From Hadesarchaea archaeon (GTDB lineage Archaea > Hadarchaeota > Hadarchaeia > Hadarchaeales > Hadarchaeaceae), in contig QMWE01000006.1 of NCBI GenBank assembly GCA_003661465.1, positions 1 through 19,399 on the forward strand: a stretch of 19,399 bases of DNA, given 5' to 3'. Position 1 is the first letter of the stretch, and every line of letters begins with the position of its first letter. The translations under genes were made by a program, and so were the position numbers. A model generated the notes under the pieces. The model saw only the letters and a list, made by a program, of their open reading frames with translations, was not told the DNA's origin and did no database searches. Positions 14,559 to 19,399 of this stretch are shown here, piece by piece.

Positions 14559-16094
14559 ATGGCGGATTCGGTCGCTTATGGCAAACGTTTGGTGAAAGGA
14601 AGTACCATAGTATTTACAGCTTTCGTACTCTCCGGGTTTATCGGTCTTCTATTACGAATGTTTTTGGCACGTTCCCTCACAGTTGCTGAATACGGACTTT
14701 TCTACGCGGTGTTCGTGCTTATCTCCTTTTTCGAACTTTTTAGAGGGTTGGGTTTCGATACAGCTTTGGTAAAATATATTCCAGAGTTCGTGGTCAAGAG
14801 ACAATTCAGTAAGATAAAATCCTCAATAGATCTGGTTTTGCTTCTCAGGATTGGCATAGGGTTTCTTATCATGTCTGTGTTTTTTATCTTTCCAGGTCAA
14901 ATTTCGTCTGCAGTGTTCAAAACCACAGCGGCGGTGCCTCTTCTTCTGATACTTGGAATATGGTTCATCTTGATGGGATTTTCTACCCTGACCAATACTT
15001 TTCGGGGTTTCCAAAACATGCCCGTGTACGCCTCGTTGAAATTCTTGGATAATTTTCTCGTTTTCTTTTTAGCGCTGTTGATGGTGGGATATCTGGGCCT
15101 TGGTGTGGTCGGGGCTGCTTATGCTTACCTGTTTACAGCGTTTGTGATAGCGGTGCTTGGATTTTTCGCGTTGAGATGGAAATATCCCAAAATTTTTAGA
15201 AGACCGCAGATGACCAGATCTCTAGTAAAAAAACTGTCCGCGTTCGCATTTCCAGTTTTTTTGACCAGTGTGGTGGGCTTGGTGATTGGATATATGGATA
15301 CACTAATGCTGACGATGTTTCGTAGTCTTCAAGAGGTGGGATATTACCAAACTGCGCGCCCCATGTCAGATATGCTATTTTCGGTCGCCGGATCCGTATT
15401 GATAGTTTTTTTTCCAATGGTCTCAGAGCTTTGGGCAAAACATGAAAAAAAATTGCTCAAGAACATGGTTCGTTTTCTCATGAAGTTTTCGTTCATTCTT
15501 GCCATACCGGTCGTGCTGATCTTTGTGGCGTTCCCCGAGACCATTATTCGCATATTTTTCGGCGCAGATTATGTTGCAGGCGCTGTGGCTCTCCAGATTC
15601 TGAGTGTAATGACAATTTTTCACCTCATGACGGGGATTTTAAACTCCACGTTAGCAGGAATCGGTAAGCCTGCAGTAACGACGGCAATTACCTCGGTGAT
15701 GGCCGTCTTCAATTTTATTTTTAATTTGGTGTTGATACCTGTTTACGGAATCGTGGGGGCAGCGTTTACAAGTCTTGCTTCATACATGGTAGGTACAGTT
15801 CTGCTGTTTTATTACACGAGAAAGTTTGTTGGATTTTCGTTTCCGGCAGCACCGTTTGCCAAAAGCATGGCGGGTGGAATACTCACGTTGTTATTCATCT
15901 TTGGACTCAAGTCTCTTTTGGCACTACCTCCGGTCTACATGGTGGCTGTAATAGGAATATTGAGTTTTGCCTTTTATGCCTCGTGGGCTCTGGCAACAAA
16001 AGCTGTTACAAGGGACGACTTAAATCTGATAGCGCGGATAGTACCGGTGCCCAATCGAATCATGAAGGTCATAATCAAACTGGCGAGACATTGA
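14559..16094 (+). CDS. Wzx-type polysaccharide flippase (MOP/PST superfamily)
   Basis: Integral membrane protein of 511 residues with about 14 hydrophobic helices, predicted to flip lipid-linked glycan repeat units to the outer face of the membrane. The start shows the family pattern: a short basic amphipathic stretch (GKRLVKGSTIVF), a first helix ending in LLLRMFLARSLTVAEYGLF, and RGLGFDTALVKYIPE near residues 67-81. The mid-protein FFGADYVAGAVALQILSV and the C-terminal LIPVYGIVGAAFTSLASY match the Wzx/MviN fold. ATG 14559 follows a strong GGAAGGTGA ribosome site. It is the export step expected for a locus full of glycosyltransferases, and the only clear flippase in the window; no Wzy polymerase is visible. 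The two downstream plus-strand genes may share its transcript. Confidence 0.9.
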   Translation: MADSVAYGKRLVKGSTIVFTAFVLSGFIGLLLRMFLARSLTVAEYGLFYAVFVLISFFELFRGLGFDTALVKYIPEFVVKRQFSKIKSSIDLVLLLRIGIGFLIMSVFFIFPGQISSAVFKTTAAVPLLLILGIWFILMGFSTLTNTFRGFQNMPVYASLKFLDNFLVFFLALLMVGYLGLGVVGAAYAYLFTAFVIAVLGFFALRWKYPKIFRRPQMTRSLVKKLSAFAFPVFLTSVVGLVIGYMDTLMLTMFRSLQEVGYYQTARPMSDMLFSVAGSVLIVFFPMVSELWAKHEKKLLKNMVRFLMKFSFILAIPVVLIFVAFPETIIRIFFGADYVAGAVALQILSVMTIFHLMTGILNSTLAGIGKPAVTTAITSVMAVFNFIFNLVLIPVYGIVGAAFTSLASYMVGTVLLFYYTRKFVGFSFPAAPFAKSMAGGILTLLFIFGLKSLLALPPVYMVAVIGILSFAFYASWALATKAVTRDDLNLIARIVPVPNRIMKVIIKLARH

Positions 16095-16155
16095 AGACGA
16101 TTTCATCTGGGGCCCAACAGTTAAATGACCCGATGTTAGAGATAGCAGAGATGGT
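16095..16155 (+). promoter_or_regulatory. Intergenic spacer with possible TATA box
   Basis: This 61-base spacer contains GTTAAATGA (16120-16128), about 30 bases before ATG 16156, a plausible TATA box for the downstream transferase. A GGGGCCC stretch (16110-16116) is also present. I see no hairpin with a T-tract, so read-through from the flippase gene is equally possible. Confidence 0.3.
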
Positions 16156-17586
16156 ATGAAGACAATGTTCATGACCATAACAGGCGGATATGGGATCAGG
16201 AACATCTTCAGGTCCGACGCTTTCAAGATAATAAGCTCGGAGAAGGACCTGAGGATAGTCATCTTTACTCCATTCGTGGATGGAAAAAGCATCATCTCGG
16301 ATTTTCCGGAGGTCCAGGGGAAAAATATCTTCATCGAGGATCTGGCGAGATACAAACCAAATTTACTGGAACGAGTTTTGAGAAAGATGCAGGAGATAAT
16401 AACCTTCAATATAAACTATGTGGGCACGATCAGGGTAAAGGAGTTGAGGCTCAAAAAGAAAAGCCATGTTAAGTATCTTCTCACCAGATTCATAAAGAAA
16501 ATTCTCGGAAAGAACAGAAATTTGATCGAAGCTTTAGGACGACTGGATGACTTGCTTTCGAAATACAAATTCGCACGTTACGAACAACCGTTTTTGAAAT
16601 ATAAACCATCTCTGGTTTTTTCTACAGATTTCCTGCACCCCTATGAATGGGGGCTGACGAAAACAGCTAGGCGTCTTAAGGTGCCGGTGATCACCATGAT
16701 AGCCAACTGGGATCACCTCACCAAGCGGATGCTTTCAAAATCTGATAAGGTCATAGGTTGGGATGAGTTCAACAAGAGGCAACTCATTGAGTACTACGGA
16801 TATAACTCCAGGGACATACTGGTGGCGGGTATCCCCCACCAGGATTATTTTGTCCGTGCCAAGGACAAATTTTTGCCCAAGGGAGAGTTTCTGAAAAAGC
16901 TGGGTGCAAAACCGGATAAAAAATTGATACTCTACACGACCGCTAGGGCACAGGATGACCAAAGCATAATCAAAATTATATGTGAGGCGATAAAAAACGG
17001 AAAAATAAAATATCCCGCGCACTTGCACGTGAGGATACATCCGGAGGATAGTCTAGCTCGGTATGAGCACCTGAAAAAATATGGGGATATAATCACATTC
17101 GAGGTACCGAAGAGAACCGTGAGCGAACGGGTGTGGTCCGGGAAGATGTTGATGACATCGGCCGCACGTCCCGAAATTTGGGTGCCGGACGAGGAGGAAA
17201 TGGTTCACTATGCGAATCTCATTGCGTGTACGGATGTGGCGATAAACAGAGCTTCGAGTGTCACGTTGGACGCCGTGGCGATGGATGTTCCAACTATAAA
17301 CATAGCTTTTGACCTCATCTCCGAACGGGGGGCTGAACGTGTTTCTTTCGATTGGAGTACCAGCATTTTTGGATTTACCCATTACGAGTTCATTCCCAAG
17401 TCCGGCGGTGTCCGGCTGGCGAACTCCCCCGAGGAACTGATTTCCCATATAAACACATATCTGGACAACCCCAAGCTTGACAGCGAGGGAAGAAAAAAAA
17501 TAGTGGCAGAACACTGTGGTCCCCAAGATGGAAAATGCGGCGAGAGGATAGGAAAATTCATCTTGGATTTTCTCAGGGAACGATAA
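16156..17586 (+). CDS. GT-B-like surface carbohydrate transferase
   Basis: A 476-residue protein whose C-terminal half carries motifs of the CDP-glycerol glycerophosphotransferase / capsule transferase superfamily: IANWDHL (182-188) and GWDEFNKRQLIEYYG (201-215) in the linker, VAGIPHQDYF (223-232), VRIHPED (292-298) and NRASSVTLDAVAMDVPTINI (364-383), the donor-binding loop. The N-terminal part (1-150) resembles a first Rossmann domain followed by a lysine-rich segment (about 95-120) that could contact membrane. It probably adds a residue to the lipid-linked glycan. It shares the HPE-type and serine-rich loop arrangement with the product encoded at 9815-11395, so the two may be distant paralogs. 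ATG 16156 is the first start; ATG 16165 is possible. No strong ribosome site precedes either. Substrates unknown. Confidence 0.65.
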   Translation: MKTMFMTITGGYGIRNIFRSDAFKIISSEKDLRIVIFTPFVDGKSIISDFPEVQGKNIFIEDLARYKPNLLERVLRKMQEIITFNINYVGTIRVKELRLKKKSHVKYLLTRFIKKILGKNRNLIEALGRLDDLLSKYKFARYEQPFLKYKPSLVFSTDFLHPYEWGLTKTARRLKVPVITMIANWDHLTKRMLSKSDKVIGWDEFNKRQLIEYYGYNSRDILVAGIPHQDYFVRAKDKFLPKGEFLKKLGAKPDKKLILYTTARAQDDQSIIKIICEAIKNGKIKYPAHLHVRIHPEDSLARYEHLKKYGDIITFEVPKRTVSERVWSGKMLMTSAARPEIWVPDEEEMVHYANLIACTDVAINRASSVTLDAVAMDVPTINIAFDLISERGAERVSFDWSTSIFGFTHYEFIPKSGGVRLANSPEELISHINTYLDNPKLDSEGRKKIVAEHCGPQDGKCGERIGKFILDFLRER

Positions 17587-17627
17587 TTCAAGCGTGATGA
17601 TCCTTGTATCTTTCCTAGGGGATAAAT

Positions 17628-18482
17628 TTGGATCCATTCGCTCTGATGCTGGTCTTATCGGCGACCATGTGCTGGGGTCTGGCACAGGTGATTGGAAAGT
17701 TGGCCCTCAAAAATATGAGCACGATACTCTTCAACGCCGTGAGGCTCTCCATCACGGTTCCGATCGTTCTCTTCCCGGTGCTTCTGAGTGGAGGACTGGG
17801 ATGCCTTGATGGTTTGGTGGTAGGGATTGCAACCGTTTCGGCACTTTTGGGATTGTTTTTCGCGGCCCATTTGTTTTTTTATTCGATAAAAAGGGAGGAC
17901 GCGATCAGGATAATTCCTGCAGGGAACACTCATCCATTCTGGATGATCGCTTTGGCTCCCCTTCTCCTGAATGAGGAACTGAAACTGGTTCTGCCCGTTT
18001 CTGCCATATTGATTTTTGTGGGGACATTTCTTCTGTTTCCGGGAAAGAAGAATCATGCTCACTGGAAATTTGGTGTACCGGTAGCTTCATTTGCAGCTTT
18101 TTTATGGGGATTCAGCACCATCATGGACAAGTTCTGCTTGAACGCAGACATGGCCGTGAGTACTCTTGTGTTCATCAAGATGCTGACAGCTGCCGTGTTT
18201 TTTGACGTGACGGCGTGGGTCACCGGTAAAAGGGAAAGATTGAAATTTTCTCGTAAGAGTCTTCAGCTCAGTATAATATCCGGTATCCTCGCCTTTCCAG
18301 TAGGATCGTTTCTCTACTCGACAGCGTTGAACATGGAACAGGCAGGAACCCTGGCACCCCTCTCGGGAACCACCATATTTTTCGGATTTTTGTTTAGTGT
18401 TCTACTCTTGAGGGAAAAACCAACTAAAAAATCAGTATTGGGCACCCTTTTAGTTCTTGTTGGGGTTCTTCTGATGGTCTGA
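17628..18482 (+). CDS. DMT-superfamily (EamA) transporter
   Basis: Ten-helix membrane protein of 284 residues made of two homologous five-helix EamA halves. The first half begins with ALMLVLSATMCWGLAQVIGKLAL and the second near residue 150 with FAAFLWGFSTIMDKF; both carry the typical W-G pattern in helix 1. The last segment GTLLVLVGVLLMV is the usual final helix. Members export metabolites or move nucleotide sugars or lipid-linked sugars, so here it could move a glycan precursor, but this rests on context alone. The start is a TTG at 17628, five bases after GGGGAT; the next in-frame ATG (17646) would cut into helix 1. It lies 41 bases after the GT-B-like gene on the same strand and ends 17 bases before the convergent synthetase. 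Confidence 0.85.
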   Translation: MDPFALMLVLSATMCWGLAQVIGKLALKNMSTILFNAVRLSITVPIVLFPVLLSGGLGCLDGLVVGIATVSALLGLFFAAHLFFYSIKREDAIRIIPAGNTHPFWMIALAPLLLNEELKLVLPVSAILIFVGTFLLFPGKKNHAHWKFGVPVASFAAFLWGFSTIMDKFCLNADMAVSTLVFIKMLTAAVFFDVTAWVTGKRERLKFSRKSLQLSIISGILAFPVGSFLYSTALNMEQAGTLAPLSGTTIFFGFLFSVLLLREKPTKKSVLGTLLVLVGVLLMV

Positions 18483-18499
18483 AGTTGGAAAAATATCCC

Positions 18500-19303
18500 T
18501 CACACTTGAGAGAATATCCATCGTAGAAAAGGATCTCGGTCCACTGGCAGACTTTTCATGATCAGTTTAATGTCAAACGGTTTTCTGCGAACTTTCGGGA
18601 GAGAGGCTTCACCGGTCTTCACCAGAAGGTCCGCCAGATAGAAGTCGTGCTTGTAGTCTATGGAGAATCCTTCTGTTCCTCTCGTGAAAAATGGGGCTAC
18701 TACCTTGCCCTCACGCGTGTTGTATTTCCACACCACTTTCGTCCAGGCTATCTCCAGACAGCTGTTCTGCACGTATACCTTGGGGAGGGCCTGATATTGC
18801 CTTGCGTGCCAAGCTACCTTCAGGTGCGATTGGTCGAGCAGTGGACGCATGGTTTCCCCTCTCACGATCCACATCTTGCCAGGATGTTCGTGACATAGTT
18901 CAACTGCTCGTATCGAGTCTATTCGTCGCTTCCGCAAAAATTCCCTCCAAGCACGCTTTATGGTGTCCGCCGTGCGGAAAGGACTGGTTGGTCTGAGAAT
19001 GGCAAAGGCGTCATAATCTTCATCCAGCTCGGACAGGGCATGTTTGATCCATTGTATGTCCGGTGAGGTGGATGTGGCGAATTTAGCGGGACGGAGGAAT
19101 GGGACTTCTGCTCCGTAGTGAATTCCCACCTTTCTTATCAATTCGGAATCAGTTGAAATCACTATTTTATCAAACAGACCGCTCGCCTTGGCGGAGGATA
19201 TGGTATAGGCTATCAATGGATGTCCGGATAACGGCAGGATGTTTTTAGCCGGGACGCGTTTTGAACCCGCTCGGGCCGGGATCAGGCCGAGAAGTGTTGG
19301 CAT
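18500..19303 (-). CDS. Third CMP-nonulosonate synthetase, longer and divergent
   Basis: NeuA-type cytidylyltransferase of 267 residues. The CTP loop IPARAGSKRVPAKN (8-21) and the LRPTSPFR loop (103-110) are intact. The QYQALPKVYVQNSCLEI block (169-185) corresponds to the usual L-P-x-x-Y-x-x-N-G-A segment, with NSC in place of NGA. The metal motif reads G-F-S-I-D (212-216), so S214 replaces the first aspartate and D216 is kept. About 30 extra C-terminal residues follow. It probably activates a nonulosonic acid different from that of the copy at 2384-3106, or works with altered metal use; both are inference. ATG 19303 is preferred as the family start (MPTLLGLIPAR); a TTG at 19312 is an in-frame alternative. 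It converges on the transporter gene and may be monocistronic here. Confidence 0.86.
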   Translation of the reverse strand: MPTLLGLIPARAGSKRVPAKNILPLSGHPLIAYTISSAKASGLFDKIVISTDSELIRKVGIHYGAEVPFLRPAKFATSTSPDIQWIKHALSELDEDYDAFAILRPTSPFRTADTIKRAWREFLRKRRIDSIRAVELCHEHPGKMWIVRGETMRPLLDQSHLKVAWHARQYQALPKVYVQNSCLEIAWTKVVWKYNTREGKVVAPFFTRGTEGFSIDYKHDFYLADLLVKTGEASLPKVRRKPFDIKLIMKSLPVDRDPFLRWIFSQV

Positions 19304-19330
19304 TTCATCCAAGTTAACTTAGCGGACCTG

Positions 19331-19389
19331 AAAAAATACATTGCGGAGGACAATTTTCCTGTCCTCATTTGTGTTTAGGCGCCGCAATG
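19331..19389 (-). terminator. Composite hairpin followed by TATTTTTT, read on the minus strand
   Basis: On the minus strand CATTGCGG (19389-19382) pairs with CCGCAATG (19346-19339), and inside it AGGACA (19365-19360) pairs with TGTCCT (19352-19347) around a seven-base loop; a 16-base bulge lies on one side. TATTTTTT (19338-19331) follows at once. This resembles an intrinsic terminator for a minus-strand gene beyond the right edge, or an upstream regulatory element of the synthetase gene. CCGC-aat-GCGG (19382-19392) is a competing small hairpin. Confidence 0.45.
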
Positions 19390-19399
19390 CGGGATTTTA

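Noticed and set aside
17593..17646. Possible C/D box RNA (GTGATGA ... CTGA) around the transporter start
   Set aside because: No convincing C' and D' boxes in between, and the span crosses the ribosome site and start of the transporter gene.
1..19399. Whole window as a mobile genomic island
   Set aside because: No integrase, transposase, tRNA or flanking repeats seen; surface-glycan loci vary often without such marks.

Overview
The window looks like chromosomal DNA of an archaeon. Translation starts tend to follow GGTG-type ribosome binding sites. Several genes have an AT-rich TATA-like box about 25-30 bases before the start codon. AGA/AGG and ATA codons are frequent, GTG and TTG starts occur, and genes are tightly packed with overlapping ends. 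A deep-branching or environmental euryarchaeal-type lineage fits, but no lineage marker (rRNA, tRNA, ribosomal protein) is present, so this is inference. I see no insertion sequence, integrase, tRNA, rRNA or CRISPR array. No gene-free stretch exceeds 120 bases.

The whole window is a surface-glycan locus built around nonulosonic acids (sialic, legionaminic or pseudaminic acid-like sugars). From left to right: a glycosyltransferase cut by the window edge (2-829, +); a membrane-anchored six-bladed Kelch-type propeller (848-2383, +); a CMP-nonulosonate synthetase (2384-3106, -); a radical SAM/SPASM enzyme (3182-4207, +). Then comes a compact minus-strand operon, transcribed from about 9722 down to 4182: nucleotide-sugar dehydrogenase, a divergent NeuB paralog, an SpsF-type cytidylyltransferase, a fused GT2 glycosyltransferase/CMP-nonulosonate synthetase, and a canonical NeuB. 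Its members overlap or nearly touch. Upstream on the same strand is a large GT-B-type transferase (9815-11395).

From 11499 a plus-strand pair encodes a sugar-1-phosphate nucleotidyltransferase and a kinase-HAD phosphatase fusion. A GT9-like protein of a little-known family (13325-14443, -) follows, then a Wzx-type flippase (14559-16094), another GT-B-like transferase (16156-17586), a ten-helix DMT/EamA transporter (17628-18482), and a third CMP-nonulosonate synthetase (18500-19303, -). A hairpin followed by a T-tract closes the window.

Taken together, the genes can condense a six-carbon amino sugar with phosphoenolpyruvate (two NeuB), activate products with CTP (four cytidylyltransferase domains), make a uronic acid nucleotide sugar (dehydrogenase) and another NDP-sugar (nucleotidyltransferase plus kinase/phosphatase), assemble a glycan (about five transferases), and export it (flippase). 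Genes for the early steps (4,6-dehydratase, aminotransferase, N-acetyltransferase, hydrolysing 2-epimerase) are absent here. The most unusual points are the GT2-CMP-synthetase fusion with a visible ex-start codon at the junction, the two different NeuB enzymes each beside its own cytidylyltransferase, and the kinase-HAD fusion.
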